DNA from: Hyphomicrobiales bacterium
GTDB taxonomy: Bacteria; Pseudomonadota; Alphaproteobacteria; Rhizobiales; Rhizobiaceae
NCBI GenBank assembly: GCA_017305935.1
Contig: JAFKJU010000026.1
Coordinates: 1-64,000 of the forward strand
Length of the DNA: 64,000 bases
Direction: 5' to 3'
In this document: piece after piece, positions 25,820 through 35,096 of the stretch
Layout: the number at the start of each line of letters is the position of its first letter
How positions within the stretch are numbered: position 1 is the stretch's first letter
Position numbers and translations under genes: made by a program
Notes under the pieces: generated by a model
Told to the model about the DNA's origin: nothing
The model's database searches: none
The model's input: only the letters and a program-made list of their open reading frames with translations

Positions 25820-26318
25820 GCTCTCGATATTCGTCGTTCTCCTCCTGGCGACCGCAGGCGCGGCGCAGGAGAAGACCCTGTCCTTTCCATCTGGCGTGAG
25901 CTTCGAAACGGGCGATACCTGGGCCTACGAAGGCCGGAGATTCAGGCTCTTCGGGGTCCAGTCTTGCCTTCGGGGAACGATCTTTCGTTCGCCTGACGGC
26001 CAGGAGGTCGATTGCGGGATGCGTTCGATTGCGTCGAGTGCCGCGCTCTTCAGCACGGGCTCGATCGGCTGCCAGCCCGTTGGCCCGGCCAAGGACGACG
26101 CCACCTTCGTCGTCTGCGCGGTCGAAATCGAGGGGACAACAATCGACGTCGGGACCGCGCTCATATCGTCCGGTGCGGCATTCGCGGCCGTGTTCCCGTC
26201 TGGTGCGCCGGTATCGGCGGCCTATGCGGTCGCCGAATCGTCGGCGAAGGAAAGCCGGAGCGGGCTTTGGGAAGGCAGCTTCGACCATCCCGTCGCGCAC
26301 CTGCTCAGCGGTCGGTGA
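25809..26318 (+). CDS. Exported staphylococcal-nuclease-like protein
   Basis: A 169-residue protein with a signal peptide (MRTRLSIFVVLLLATAGAAQ). The rest resembles the SNase/ExoI-type fold seen in rhizobial exported proteins: GDTWAYEGRRFRLFGVQSCL, then FVVCAVEIEGTTIDVGTALI, and AVAESSAKESRSGLWEGSF at the C-terminus (the usual AExxAxxxxxGLW). The canonical catalytic Arg/Asp pair is not obvious, since the usual RLxGIDAPE is RLFGVQSCL, so nuclease activity is doubtful. It overlaps the upstream gene by 11 nt. A better-conserved relative lies at 54630-55073. Confidence 0.65.
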   Translation: MRTRLSIFVVLLLATAGAAQEKTLSFPSGVSFETGDTWAYEGRRFRLFGVQSCLRGTIFRSPDGQEVDCGMRSIASSAALFSTGSIGCQPVGPAKDDATFVVCAVEIEGTTIDVGTALISSGAAFAAVFPSGAPVSAAYAVAESSAKESRSGLWEGSFDHPVAHLLSGR

Positions 26319-26525
26319 TCACAACTCGAAGAAGTCTATTCGAAGCTTTTCCGTGATCGCCGCTATCTCCTGCACCGTCAGTTCCTTCCATGCTCCGTTT
26401 TGAAGGAGGGCCAGCCTGGCCTCGGAAACGCCGCTGATGGTCGCAAATTCGTGGGGATCGGCTCCGCTTCGCTTCAATTCCTCAGCCAATATCTCCACAA
26501 GTCTAGCAGCACTCTCGAAAGCCAT
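26319..26525 (-). CDS. Small XRE-like helix-turn-helix protein
   Basis: A 68-residue protein with AGGAGG about 11 nt before the ATG at 26525. It is a paralogue of the 1886-2110 protein: DPHEFATISGVSEARLALLQ followed by GAWKELTVQEIAAITEKLRI. The layout fits a compact helix-turn-helix without a partner domain. It is convergent with, and directly abuts, the nuclease-like gene (stop 26318). It might control transfer or plasmid genes; target unknown. Confidence 0.6.
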   Translation of the reverse strand: MAFESAARLVEILAEELKRSGADPHEFATISGVSEARLALLQNGAWKELTVQEIAAITEKLRIDFFEL

Positions 26526-26740
26526 TTGCGGTCATCCTCCTAGCGCCGTCAACGCCTGTCCAGCATCGACGACGATGGGTTTCGCTCTGTCCAATTGCAC
26601 AAGGGATGGCGATGAGCGTTCGATAAGGTGATGCGGACGGGGCGGGAGAATCCGCCAAGCCCAATTTCGCGCGCAACTCCTACACGAGTCAAAAGCGGCG
26701 TTTTCGCGGCGAATGGTCGTTTATGTTTGTTTTGAGCATG

Positions 26741-26752
26741 AATTATACTTAA
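26741..26752 (-). promoter_or_regulatory. Transfer-regulon site 4
   Basis: AATTATACTTAAGGTC (minus strand CCTTAAGTATAATT) lies in the 457-nt gap between the HTH genes at 26525 (leftward) and 26983 (rightward). The spacing to either start is over 200 nt, so it may belong to an unannotated transcript in this gap. Confidence 0.5.
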
Positions 26753-26810
26753 GGTCGTGACTCGCTTTGTCGGCAAGTGAGCTGAGGAGGACCGGAATGG
26801 CATAGGCAAA

Positions 26811-26836
26811 ATAAAACCCGTCTCGGAGAGACGGGT
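26811..26836 (-). terminator. Intrinsic terminator on the minus strand
   Basis: A 9-bp perfect GC-rich stem with a 3-nt loop followed by TTTTATTTT on the minus strand. This is the clearest Rho-independent terminator in the window. Confidence 0.7.
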
Positions 26837-26865
26837 CGAGGGACACACAAAGATGTGCGCAAAAG
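26811..26865 (-). ncRNA. Candidate small RNA ending in an intrinsic terminator
   Basis: A perfect 9-bp hairpin ACCCGTCTC/GAGACGGGT (26816-26836, 3-nt loop) is followed on the minus strand by a T-rich run (complement of ataaaa), the layout of a Rho-independent terminator. No leftward gene precedes it. Just upstream is a second stem (GCGCACA with TGTGTGTC, about 26840-26862) and a possible -10 CTATAA near 26868-26873. The likely product is a leftward RNA of about 60 nt, opposite the 5' region of the 26983 transcript and possibly antisense to it. Confidence 0.45.
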
Positions 26866-26982
26866 TCTTATAGCCACTGATTTTTTCGCACATTGACGAG
26901 TCTGCTGCAAGCTAATTCTTGCCACGGGAACGTGTGTTTTTGCGCCCGGGATTCTCTCCGTTGCCGCCAACGAGGAGAAATC

Positions 26983-27798
26983 ATGCTTGCATCTACCCCG
27001 ACGGCCTACGGGCCGAACCTATTGGCGCGTCTGCTGGCAGCCCGCAGCCTTCTTCAGGTCGACGATTGCGCGAGATCCGCCTGGATATTGAATGGCGAGG
27101 GCCTCATCGCCGATGAGGAGATGGCCTATCTCGCGCCAGTCATCGAGCACCAACGTAAGTCGATCCAAACACAAGCCTGCTGCAGGCCACACCCGGTTTC
27201 CTGCGATGGGCGTGCGAACCAACGCTGCCACCGCCGGCCGCCAATTCCCCAAGACAAGAAAAAAGCGTCCTGGCTGCGGCGCCGCGGCCTTGCGAAAGAC
27301 TGCATAATTCCGACCTGCATTGCCAGGATGTTTACGGTCAGCAAGCTTGCGGTGCTCGCCGTGATCGTCAGGGCCGTTATCGAACGTGGGTTCTCAAGAA
27401 TGTCGCTTCCGGAGATCGCCGCTCGCGCAGGTGTCGGATGCACGACAGCCCGGTACGCGCTCCGCGACGCTGCGCGCATGGGCCTCATTACCATTACGGA
27501 AAACCGTCTTAATAAGCGATGGCACCGCCCGAACACGATCCGGATCGCGTGCCGGCGCTGGTTGGCCTGGCTGCGCGGCCATCGTACCGCTAAAGCTCGT
27601 CGGCATACCGCGGCGCCGCCGGTTCCTCGCGGCGATCTCACCCCCCTCAGAAATCTGAGCCCCACGGTTGAGATTCATAGATTCAGCACGCACAAAAACG
27701 TCTTTTGCAGAGTGCGTCCGGCTGCGTTTGAGCATTTCCAATTCGCGTGGCGATCGAGTGTGACGAGCTTTGAGGGCGAGATACTCCTGTTGACATGA
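26983..27798 (+). CDS. Helix-turn-helix plasmid protein
   Basis: A 271-residue protein from the ATG at 26983, preceded by GAGGAGA. The first 100 residues are of unknown fold. A winged helix-turn-helix occupies about residues 125-185: MSLPEIAARAGVGCTTARYA, then RDAARMGLITITENRLNKRW. The C-terminal 85 residues are basic and poorly conserved-looking. The pattern resembles DNA-binding proteins common on rhizobial plasmids, some linked to replication, but it is not RepC. The long leader (over 200 nt with a candidate antisense RNA) suggests post-transcriptional control. Confidence 0.6.
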   Translation: MLASTPTAYGPNLLARLLAARSLLQVDDCARSAWILNGEGLIADEEMAYLAPVIEHQRKSIQTQACCRPHPVSCDGRANQRCHRRPPIPQDKKKASWLRRRGLAKDCIIPTCIARMFTVSKLAVLAVIVRAVIERGFSRMSLPEIAARAGVGCTTARYALRDAARMGLITITENRLNKRWHRPNTIRIACRRWLAWLRGHRTAKARRHTAAPPVPRGDLTPLRNLSPTVEIHRFSTHKNVFCRVRPAAFEHFQFAWRSSVTSFEGEILLLT

Positions 27799-27868
27799 TA
27801 TACGGATCGGAGGCCGGTGCGGGTGCTTAAAGCGCATTGATATAAAAACGAAATCAATATGTTAGTTC

Positions 27869-27884
27869 CATAAGGTATCTTATG
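27869..27884. promoter_or_regulatory. Palindromic operator-like site
   Basis: CATAAG-GTAT-CTTATG is a perfect 6-bp inverted repeat with a 4-bp spacer in an AT-rich stretch about 110 nt upstream of the membrane-protein gene at 27993. It could be an operator for a dimeric regulator. Confidence 0.4.
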
Positions 27885-27992
27885 CGATATGATATAACGT
27901 TACGATTTTCGCGTTACGGGCGGTATCGGTGATTGATCCGCCACCCGCATTACTCTATGTTTTTCATCGACAATGGAATTCGGAGAAGCGAT

Positions 27993-28391
27993 ATGACCGA
28001 AGCGACCAAAGACCTCCCGCGCGCCCCACGGTTCTGGTGGGAAAAGACCCTCTTCGCGTTGGTCATCCTTCTGCCTTCGACGATCTATCCTTTCGCGACC
28101 GCGTTCAATTCCTCCATAACCCCGTTCGGCACGTCGCTGGTTGTCGCGGGCACCTTGATCGTCCTCCTCCTGCTGTCGATTTTTCGGGATATCGGGCCGA
28201 CCTTCGTCGAAAAGGCCGAGGCTAGGTTCCAGAACCGTTACGCGGCGGACATCTATTCGATCCCGGTGACCTTCGACGCGAAGCCTACGCTCGTGCCTGG
28301 CTTCTCCCGGCTGACAGCAATACGCGCTGACAATAGCCAGGCCATCGGTGCCTGGGCGTTGAGGTTCAACCACGGACGCCAGGTCGCATGA
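27993..28391 (+). CDS. Small inner-membrane hypothetical protein
   Basis: A 132-residue protein from the ATG at 27993, with GGAGAAG 7 nt upstream. Two hydrophobic segments lie at about residues 17-37 (EKTLFALVILLPSTIYPFAT) and 48-68 (TSLVVAGTLIVLLLLSIFRD), followed by a soluble C-terminal half of about 60 residues. I recognise no family. It stands alone between the HTH gene and the HigBA pair. Confidence 0.6.
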   Translation: MTEATKDLPRAPRFWWEKTLFALVILLPSTIYPFATAFNSSITPFGTSLVVAGTLIVLLLLSIFRDIGPTFVEKAEARFQNRYAADIYSIPVTFDAKPTLVPGFSRLTAIRADNSQAIGAWALRFNHGRQVA

Positions 28392-28598
28392 GGCCTCGTC
28401 ACGGGCGACGAGCCGCCGCCCGATTTGACGATCCGGCAGGCCCGAATTCCAGAAGTTTCTGATCGACGAGTGACTTCACAGGGCGCTCGTTGCCGTGGCG
28501 CAGAACCGTGACCACGACCGTTTTCGAGTGGACTGGATGGGGTTGATCGTTAAGACCGACTGAGATTTTATGCGGCGCAAATTAGGATTCGGATGCTG

Positions 28599-28640
28599 GT
28601 TTCCAAATTGGGAATTTTGAGCTTGTTTCCAGATTGGGAA
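28599..28640 (+). promoter_or_regulatory. Tandem operator repeats of higBA
   Basis: Two near-identical 16-bp repeats, GTTTCCAAATTGGGAA (28599-28614) and GTTTCCAGATTGGGAA (28625-28640), each an imperfect palindrome (TTCC...GGGAA), lie 26 bp apart just upstream of the toxin gene. This is the expected arrangement for autorepression by the antitoxin or toxin-antitoxin complex. Confidence 0.65.
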
Positions 28641-28660
28641 CGCGATATATAGGAGCCAAC

Positions 28661-28972
28661 GTGAACGTTATCGCTAAGTCCGCGTTGGTCAATTTCTGGA
28701 GCGACCTGCCGAAAGGAGCGCCAAGAGAGACTGCTGAAGCGGCGATGACAGAATGGTATGCCACCGCATCGAAGGCAAGCTGGAGCAACTTCGGTGAGCT
28801 GAAGAAGACGTTCAACTCAGCCGACATGGTCGCGGGCAACAAAGTGATTTTCGACGTGGGTGGCAACAAATATCGCATTGTGGGTTTGGTCGCATTTCGG
28901 ACGAAACGGATTTTCGTTCTGTTTGTCGGGACGCATGCTCAGTATGACGCGATTGACGTCGCAAAACTCTGA
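28661..28972 (+). CDS. higB: HigB-type toxin (RelE superfamily mRNA interferase)
   Basis: A 103-residue protein from the GTG at 28661, preceded by AGGAGCC; this start matches the usual HigB beginning (MNVIAKSALVNFW). Conserved features are WYATASKASWSNFGELKKTF, ADMVAGNKVIFDVGGNKYRI, and IFVLFVGTHAQYDAID at the end, typical of HigB (DUF4258-free, RelE-like) toxins that cleave mRNA on the ribosome. It is followed 15 nt later by its antitoxin gene. The toxin-first order is characteristic of higBA. Confidence 0.85.
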   Translation: MNVIAKSALVNFWSDLPKGAPRETAEAAMTEWYATASKASWSNFGELKKTFNSADMVAGNKVIFDVGGNKYRIVGLVAFRTKRIFVLFVGTHAQYDAIDVAKL

Positions 28973-28987
28973 TGTGAGGAGGTCGAT

Positions 28988-29368
28988 ATGTTGAATTTGA
29001 AAGCTTTCCGAACTCTTCAGAGCGAAGACGAGTACAACGCCGCACTGAAGGAAGTTCGGCCGTATTTCGAGAACGAACCTGAGGAAGGCACTGAAGAAGC
29101 GGCGCATTTTGACGCACTCGTTCTTCTGATCGAACAGTATGAAGGCAAAAACTATCCAATCCCGGCTGCGAGCCCGGTGGAGGTGGTCAAGTCAGTGATG
29201 GCCGCTAACAACTACACTCGTGCGGATCTGGTAGCCGTTATCGGCTCTAAAGCGCGGGCTGCCGATCTTCTGAACGGCAAGCGGGAAATCAATCTCGAAC
29301 AGATTCGAAAGCTCAGCAAGGAATGGAATATTCCAGCGGGATCGCTGATTGGAGACGTCGCTGCCTAG
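28988..29368 (+). CDS. higA: HigA-type antitoxin
   Basis: A 126-residue protein, with GAGGTCG before the ATG. The N-terminal half binds toxin (EAAHFDALVLLIEQYEGKNY, typical of HigA). The C-terminal half is an XRE helix-turn-helix (TRADLVAVIGSKARAADLLN, then KREINLEQIRKLSKEWNIPA). It neutralises HigB and should repress the pair through the repeats at 28599-28640. Such pairs commonly stabilise plasmids. Confidence 0.88.
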   Translation: MLNLKAFRTLQSEDEYNAALKEVRPYFENEPEEGTEEAAHFDALVLLIEQYEGKNYPIPAASPVEVVKSVMAANNYTRADLVAVIGSKARAADLLNGKREINLEQIRKLSKEWNIPAGSLIGDVAA

Positions 29369-29406
29369 TAGGCGAGACCTGCGTCGGCATCCGCTGCAAC
29401 TGTGCT

Positions 29407-29427
29407 CGACTCTTTCCGCGGGAGTCG
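29407..29427. terminator. Hairpin between convergent higA and dnaE2
   Basis: CGACTC (29407-29412) and GAGTCG (29422-29427) form a 6-bp stem with a 9-nt loop between the two convergent stops. There is no T-tract, so terminator function is uncertain. Confidence 0.3.
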
Positions 29428-29441
29428 GCTTGAGGCTGCAA

Positions 29442-32400
29442 CTAGTGAAAATTCCGGCTCTTCACCTTCAGTCGATCGATGAGGAGGTCTGGGACGTAGA
29501 TGTCGCGCGCAGGCGCCGCCGCCTTCGGCCGCTCGCGCGGATCGGGCGCGCCATTGCCGCGCGCGAACTCGTCGCCCCGGCCATGGGGCAAGGGAAATTG
29601 TTCGTCCCGCTCGCCCAACCGGCCAAGGTCATCTGAGAGGTCGAACAGCCGCTGCGCGACAAGGTGAACGACGTCCCCTTCCCGCTGGATTTTTCCGTTG
29701 ATCGCCATCATCGAAGCGGAGAGAAGAACGCGGCGCTGGCGCTCGAACAGCGTCGGCCAGACCACCGCATTGACGATGCCAGTCTCGTCTTCGAGGGTGA
29801 GAAACATGACACCCTTGGCTGAACCGGGGCGCTGGCGGACCAGCACCAGGCCGCCGGTCATCAGCCAGCGACCGTCGCGCTCGGCCATCGCCTGGGCGCA
29901 TGTCACCATCCCCTTCTGGCGAAGGTCTTTGCGGAGGAAGGCGATCGGGTGCTGGCGGAGGGTGAGGCCGGTGTGGGCGTAATCTTCGACGACCTCGTGC
30001 CCTGCCCTCATCGAGGGCAAGGCGACCGAGGGCTCCTGCACTTCCGAGACCTGGCGCGCTTCGCGCTCGGCGGTCGCGGCCCAAAGCTCAAGCGGCTCGT
30101 CGCGCAGACCCTTGATCGCCCATAGCGCATCACGGCGCTGGAGCTGCAGTGACGGTAGGAACGCATCGGCCTCGGCCAGTTTCACCAGCGCGGCCGTCGG
30201 CACGCCGGACCGCCGCCAGAGATCGTCAGCGGAGGCGAAGGGGTCTTCGGCGCGCGCCGCGACGATGCGGGCGGCATCCGCCGTCGAGAGCCCCTTCACC
30301 ATGCGCAAGCCGAGGCGGACCGCGCAATGACGGCTTCCATCGACTTGCTCGAGTGTGCAGTCCCAGCGCGAGGCGTTGACGCAGACCGGCCTGATCTCGA
30401 CATCATGCTGCACGGCGTCCCTCACGATCTGGGCCGGCGCATAAAAACCCATCGGCTGTGAATTGAGGAGCGCGGCACAGAAAGCATCTGGGTGATGGCA
30501 TTTGACCCAGCTCGACGCATAGGCAATCAATGCAAAGCTGGCAGCATGGCTTTCCGGAAAGCCGTAGCTGCCGAAGCCTTCCAACTGCGAGAATGTGCTC
30601 TCAGCGAACTCGGCAGAGTAGCCATTCTTCACCATGCCGGCGACCAGCTTGTCCTTGAACTTCGAGACGCCGCCGGAGAACTTGAATGTCGCCATGGATT
30701 TCCGGAGTTGGTCCGCCTCGCCGCCAGTAAACCCGGCGCAGACCATGGCGACTTTCATGGCCGACTCTTGAAACAACGGGACACCGAGGGTTTTCGAGAG
30801 CACCGCCTCCAGTTCGGGTGTCGGATAGACAACCGGCTCCTTGCCCTCGCGCCGGCGGAGATAGGGATGCACCATGTCGCCCTGGATCGGCCCGGGTCTA
30901 ACAATCGCCACCTGCACGACCAGATCATAAAATGTGCGCGGTTTCAGGCGGGGAAGCATGGACATCTGCGCCCGGCTTTCGATCTGGAAAGTACCGAGCG
31001 TGTCGGCCTTGCGGATCATGCCATAGGTGCGGGAATCCTCGGAAGGAATGGACGCGAGATCCCAAACCTCACCCTTGTGCTCGGCCATCAGGGCGAAGGC
31101 CTTGGCCATGCAGGTCAGCATGCCCAAGGCCAACACGTCGACTTTCATGAATTTGAGCGCCTCGATATCGTCCTTGTCCCACTCGATGACCTGGCGATCG
31201 TCCATGCGCGCCGGTTCGATCGGCACGAGATCGTCGAGCCGGTCATTGGTCAGGACGAAGCCACCGGGATGCTGGCCGAGATGGCGCGGTGCGCCCATCA
31301 GCTGCTGTGCCAATTCCAGCGTCAGCTTCAGCCTGTAATCAGCCGCGTTGAGGTTGTTCTCCCGAATCTGCCGTTCGGAGACCCCTTCCGACCAGCCCCA
31401 GACGCCAGACGACAATTGGCCGATCATGTCTTCGGGTAGACCGAGGGCTTTGCCGACGTCGCGCAATGCGCCCTTGGCCCTATATCGCGTTACCGTCGAA
31501 CAGAGCGCGGCCTTACTGCGACCGTAGGTGTTGTAGATCCATTGGATGACCTCCTCCCTCCTCTCATGCTCAAAATCGACGTCGATGTCCGGCGGCTCGT
31601 CCCGCTCCTGGCTAATGAAGCGTTCGAACAGCAGGTCGTTGGTATCAGGGTCGATAGAGGTCACGCCGAGGCAGTAGCAGACGGCGGAGTTGGCCGCCGA
31701 GCCCCTGCCCTGGCAGAGAATGCCCTTGGATCGCGCGAACCGGACGATCGAGAACACGGTCAGAAAATAGGGCGCATAGTTCATGACCCGGATCAGCTCT
31801 AGTTCGTCGCGCAAGGATTTTTGGACCTTGTCAGGCACGCCCTCGGGATAACGATTGGCAGCTCCCTCCCAGGTGAACTTGACCAGCGACTGCTGCGGAT
31901 CGAGGCCGGGCACGATCGCCTCTTCCGGGTATTGGTATTGCAGCTCCTTAAGATCGAATTTGCAACGTTCGACGATTTCGCGCCCGCGCGCCAAGGCTTC
32001 AGGATACTCGGCAAAGAGCCGGTGCATTTCCTCGGGCGTTTTGAGAAAGCGGTCGGCATTACGCTCGCGGTCGAAGCCGACATCATCGATGGTCGTGCGG
32101 GTGCGGATGCAGGTCACGACATCCTGGAGCTGCCGCCGGCTCGGCTCATGAAACAGCACGTCGTTGGTGACGACCGTGCGTACCCTGAAGCGCGCTGCGA
32201 TGGTGGTGATGCCGTGCAGGCGCATCCGGTCGTTCGGACGTCGGCGCAGGCAAAGGCTGACATAGGCGCGATCACCGAACAGCTCCGCCATCTTGCGAAG
32301 CTGCACGGCGCAGGTCTCGTCGGCTTCGTCGGACACGAGGATGCCGATCATACCGGCGGCGTGTTCCGCGACATCAGTGAAGTCAATCAGGCAGTTTCCT

Positions 32401-32702
32401 TTGCCACCACGGCTTTTGCCGAGCGACAGCAGCCGCGTCAGCCGCGAATAGGCCGGGCGATCCATGGGATAGACGAGGATCGACATGCCGTCGGTGAGAT
32501 CGAGCCGACACCCGACGACCAGGCGAACACCGGTCGCCTTGGCCGCCTCCCAAGCGCGCACAATGCCGGCGAGACTGTTGCGGTCGACGACGCCGATCGC
32601 ATCGATGCCGAGCGCGGCCGCCGTGGCGAACAACTCCTCGGCGCTGGACGCCCCGCGGAGAAATGAAAAGTGTGTCGTGACCTGAAGCTCGGCGTATCTC
32701 AT
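29442..32702 (-). CDS. dnaE2: Error-prone DNA polymerase DnaE2 (ImuC)
   Basis: A 1086-residue C-family polymerase from the ATG at 32702, overlapping imuB in ATGA. The PHP domain begins [20 protein letters not shown]. The palm has [20 protein letters not shown] and [15 protein letters not shown] with the catalytic aspartates. Helix-hairpin-helix and OB domains follow ([18 protein letters not shown]). It is shorter than replicative DnaE and lacks its C-terminal tau/beta tail, as expected for DnaE2. It acts with ImuA and ImuB in SOS-induced translesion synthesis and mutagenesis. Confidence 0.93.
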   Translation of the reverse strand: MRYAELQVTTHFSFLRGASSAEELFATAAALGIDAIGVVDRNSLAGIVRAWEAAKATGVRLVVGCRLDLTDGMSILVYPMDRPAYSRLTRLLSLGKSRGGKGNCLIDFTDVAEHAAGMIGILVSDEADETCAVQLRKMAELFGDRAYVSLCLRRRPNDRMRLHGITTIAARFRVRTVVTNDVLFHEPSRRQLQDVVTCIRTRTTIDDVGFDRERNADRFLKTPEEMHRLFAEYPEALARGREIVERCKFDLKELQYQYPEEAIVPGLDPQQSLVKFTWEGAANRYPEGVPDKVQKSLRDELELIRVMNYAPYFLTVFSIVRFARSKGILCQGRGSAANSAVCYCLGVTSIDPDTNDLLFERFISQERDEPPDIDVDFEHERREEVIQWIYNTYGRSKAALCSTVTRYRAKGALRDVGKALGLPEDMIGQLSSGVWGWSEGVSERQIRENNLNAADYRLKLTLELAQQLMGAPRHLGQHPGGFVLTNDRLDDLVPIEPARMDDRQVIEWDKDDIEALKFMKVDVLALGMLTCMAKAFALMAEHKGEVWDLASIPSEDSRTYGMIRKADTLGTFQIESRAQMSMLPRLKPRTFYDLVVQVAIVRPGPIQGDMVHPYLRRREGKEPVVYPTPELEAVLSKTLGVPLFQESAMKVAMVCAGFTGGEADQLRKSMATFKFSGGVSKFKDKLVAGMVKNGYSAEFAESTFSQLEGFGSYGFPESHAASFALIAYASSWVKCHHPDAFCAALLNSQPMGFYAPAQIVRDAVQHDVEIRPVCVNASRWDCTLEQVDGSRHCAVRLGLRMVKGLSTADAARIVAARAEDPFASADDLWRRSGVPTAALVKLAEADAFLPSLQLQRRDALWAIKGLRDEPLELWAATAEREARQVSEVQEPSVALPSMRAGHEVVEDYAHTGLTLRQHPIAFLRKDLRQKGMVTCAQAMAERDGRWLMTGGLVLVRQRPGSAKGVMFLTLEDETGIVNAVVWPTLFERQRRVLLSASMMAINGKIQREGDVVHLVAQRLFDLSDDLGRLGERDEQFPLPHGRGDEFARGNGAPDPRERPKAAAPARDIYVPDLLIDRLKVKSRNFH

Positions 32703-34213
32703 CCGAACACCCCATGCACGAACCACAGATGCGATCCGGTTTCCGGATCGATGCCGTCCCCCGCGCGATAGACCCAGTACCGCTCACCCAGTTCGTCCTC
32801 GACCACGAAATAGTCCCTCACCGCCTGGAACTCGCGCGGCCGGTGCCACCACTCCCCGAAAATCCGTTCTGGGCCGTCGGCGCACACGACCCTCCGGCGC
32901 TTGCCGCGCCACGTAAACACCGCCGGCGGCTGGTCGGGCAGAAGCGCGATGACCTCGATGCGCTCCGGGTTTGCAAAGAGCCGCGTCGGCCGCGGCCATT
33001 TCACCGCCCAGGCCTCGCCAATGTCTGGTGCGGTCGCTGCGATGCGCCGGATCGATCGCTCGGGTACGTCGGAGGCGACGGGCGCAACACGAAACAGTCG
33101 GTGGCCGCGATTGCCGAGAATGTCGACGAGCGGCGTGATATCGGCAACCTCCTCCTCGATCAGCGAGGAAGCGACCTGACGTTCCTCCAGCGGCTCGGCG
33201 AAGACGGCGACGAGCACCAGCTTTTCGATGCCGAAACCGGGATCGATGGTCTCGATGCGGTCGCAGAGCAGCTTCGACAGCCGCGCCGGATCGCGGACAG
33301 GCTTGGCAAGACCGGCACGGAGATGCTGCCTGGTGTTGTCGACGCGATGGATAAAGAGGTCGCAGCGGCGCGCGCCGAGGCCGTCTTCCGCCAGGCGAGC
33401 CGACAGCTGGGCGACAAGCCGTCGCACATATTTGGCGATGGTCTCCGGCGCACCGATTGGCTCGGCGAAATTCTTGGCAACTTCGACAAGCTCCGGCGTG
33501 CGGATCGGTTCGATCGGTTCGGCGACGCGGCCGAACATCTGATCCAGTCTGCGTCCAGGTTCCGGTCCGAAGCGCAACGTCAATGGCGCGCGCGGCATCG
33601 CCGACAGCTGGCCGACGGTGTCGATGCCGAGAACACGCAGGCCTTGAACGGTCTCCGTCGGCAGCCGCAGCGCGACGATCGGCAGGTCGATGACCGCCTT
33701 CGTCACATTGTCCACCGGCACGACAGTCGTTTCCGCCGCCAGCAGCCGGGCAAGCGCATGTGCGGCGCCCCAGGTGTCGGCCACTGCGGCTCGCGCCGTC
33801 AGCCCGCGGCCGCGCAGCATATTGACGAGGCCCGACACGAGCAGCGCCTCGCCGCCGTGCAGGTGATCGGCGCCTTCCGTATCGATGACGAGACCGTCGG
33901 CACCATCGACCGCGACGACCGGGCTGTATTGCCGGAGCGCCCAGAGCGCCAGCCGTTCCAGCGCAGCCGCGTCCTCAGCCGGGGACGCATCGACCATGAG
34001 GAGATCGGCGACCATGGCCTGCGCCTTGCTGGCGGCCATGCCGATGCGCAGGCCGAGCTTCAATGCGACGGGATCGGCGGCGGAGATCCATCGCATCGAT
34101 CCGCGGCGGGCAATGACGACCAGTGGCTTGTCAGCCGGCAAGGCTTCGCCAGCGTGCCGTCTGATCCGCTCCGTCGCGAGCTGTGGGAAGTAGATCGATA
34201 CGACCCTTGCCAT
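32699..34213 (-). CDS. imuB: ImuB, catalytically inactive Y-family polymerase homologue
   Basis: A 504-residue protein from the ATG at 34213 ([19 protein letters not shown]). It has the Y-family fold but, where active enzymes have DMDAFFASVE, it has [10 protein letters not shown], lacking the metal-binding acids, as is known for ImuB. It bridges ImuA and DnaE2 to the beta clamp. The C-terminal 150 residues include the ImuB extension ([36 protein letters not shown]). It overlaps imuA by about 80 nt and dnaE2 by 4 nt. Confidence 0.9.
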   Translation of the reverse strand: MARVVSIYFPQLATERIRRHAGEALPADKPLVVIARRGSMRWISAADPVALKLGLRIGMAASKAQAMVADLLMVDASPAEDAAALERLALWALRQYSPVVAVDGADGLVIDTEGADHLHGGEALLVSGLVNMLRGRGLTARAAVADTWGAAHALARLLAAETTVVPVDNVTKAVIDLPIVALRLPTETVQGLRVLGIDTVGQLSAMPRAPLTLRFGPEPGRRLDQMFGRVAEPIEPIRTPELVEVAKNFAEPIGAPETIAKYVRRLVAQLSARLAEDGLGARRCDLFIHRVDNTRQHLRAGLAKPVRDPARLSKLLCDRIETIDPGFGIEKLVLVAVFAEPLEERQVASSLIEEEVADITPLVDILGNRGHRLFRVAPVASDVPERSIRRIAATAPDIGEAWAVKWPRPTRLFANPERIEVIALLPDQPPAVFTWRGKRRRVVCADGPERIFGEWWHRPREFQAVRDYFVVEDELGERYWVYRAGDGIDPETGSHLWFVHGVFG

Positions 34214-34889
34214 CGGGGGCTCCAATTTCAAATTCGGCGCATTCGCCGGCTTTCACGCGCATCAGTTCTGCGAGCCAGCGCGCCCTCCCGACGCCGGCAA
34301 CAGGTAGTCTTTCCGACGGCAGGGTGCTGATGCGCCACCGTGTCGTTGAGGCCGTCGGCTGCCCATAGTCCGACGCCTCGTTCTGCCGTCGCCATCGCCG
34401 CAGCACGATGCCCATGGCGCCCGTCTTCTCGGCGGCGAGCTGTAGGCGACGTGACGCGGTCATCGGCAAACGGACCAGTTCGCCAACCACGGCGGCAAGC
34501 CCGCCGAAGGACAGCCCCTCCTCCATCGCCGATAGCGCCTCCTCTTCTCGATCGCTTTCGCAAAAGACCACACGGTCCGGATGGAGTCCTGCTTGGGCGA
34601 CCGCTGGGAAAAACAGATCGGGGCGCGTCATGCACCACAGAACCTTGCCGCGCGATCTCGCCGCGATGCCGGCAACGAATAGGGCCGCAGCAGCGCCATC
34701 GACCGTCCCTCCCCCGCCGCCCGCGACCTCGTGCAATGCCCCGAAGGCCAGCCCTCCCCCCGGCAGAGCCCGATCGACCTCGGCAACGCCGAAGGGCAGC
34801 ACTTGCCTTGCGCGCTGCGAGCCGCCTTCAAGCTGCTCGATGCGCTCGCGAAGCTCCGCCAGCACGGGGTTGAGGGCATGGTTTGCCAC
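34131..34889 (-). CDS. imuA: ImuA, RecA-like mutasome protein
   Basis: A 252-residue protein with the SulA/RecA-like core of ImuA: VLPFGVAEVDRALPGGGLAF, then GALHEVAGGGGG in the place of a Walker loop (no classical GKT), and RVVFCESDREEEALSAMEEG. The C-terminal tail (about 30 residues) extends over the start of imuB, an unusually long overlap. It is the first gene of the imuA-imuB-dnaE2 operon and lies about 50 nt downstream of a LexA box. Confidence 0.88.
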   Translation of the reverse strand: MANHALNPVLAELRERIEQLEGGSQRARQVLPFGVAEVDRALPGGGLAFGALHEVAGGGGGTVDGAAAALFVAGIAARSRGKVLWCMTRPDLFFPAVAQAGLHPDRVVFCESDREEEALSAMEEGLSFGGLAAVVGELVRLPMTASRRLQLAAEKTGAMGIVLRRWRRQNEASDYGQPTASTTRWRISTLPSERLPVAGVGRARWLAELMRVKAGECAEFEIGAPDGKGRIDLLPTARDGADQTARWRSLAG

Positions 34890-34939
34890 GGCAGAATTGT
34901 TGCTCCTTCAGGGTTTTCAGCGGTTCTTTAAGCTGATAT

Positions 34940-34954
34940 GTTCATTATTTGTTC
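34940..34954 (-). promoter_or_regulatory. LexA (SOS) box of the mutasome operon
   Basis: GTTC-ATTATTT-GTTC on the plus strand is an exact GTTC-N7-GTTC direct repeat, the LexA operator of alphaproteobacteria. It lies 51-65 nt upstream of imuA and also about 145 nt upstream of the divergent helicase gene at 35097, so it could serve both. Confidence 0.8.
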
Positions 34955-35096
34955 CGATTGCTCAACTGAGTCAATCGGGCCTCCGCTCCGGAAATCGAAC
35001 CTCGGCTAAGTCGTTGAAACGAATCCCTTAGCTGCATCAAGGAGATATCCGGCACTCGGAGGGTCAGGAAAATTTTCTTATGGTGTCTGGGGACAA

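Noticed and set aside
27799-28660. Plasmid replication origin in the AT-rich stretch
   Set aside because: Only one 16-bp palindrome and the higBA repeats were seen; no iterons, DnaA-box cluster or repABC genes.
32714-34330. A 538-codon open frame on the plus strand
   Set aside because: Antisense to imuB with no recognisable motif; the minus-strand gene is clearly real.
34955-35096. A second LexA box for the helicase-dinB unit
   Set aside because: No GTTC-N7-GTTC or GAAC-N7-GTTC is present in this stretch; only the 34940 box is exact, and its use by the rightward unit is unproven.
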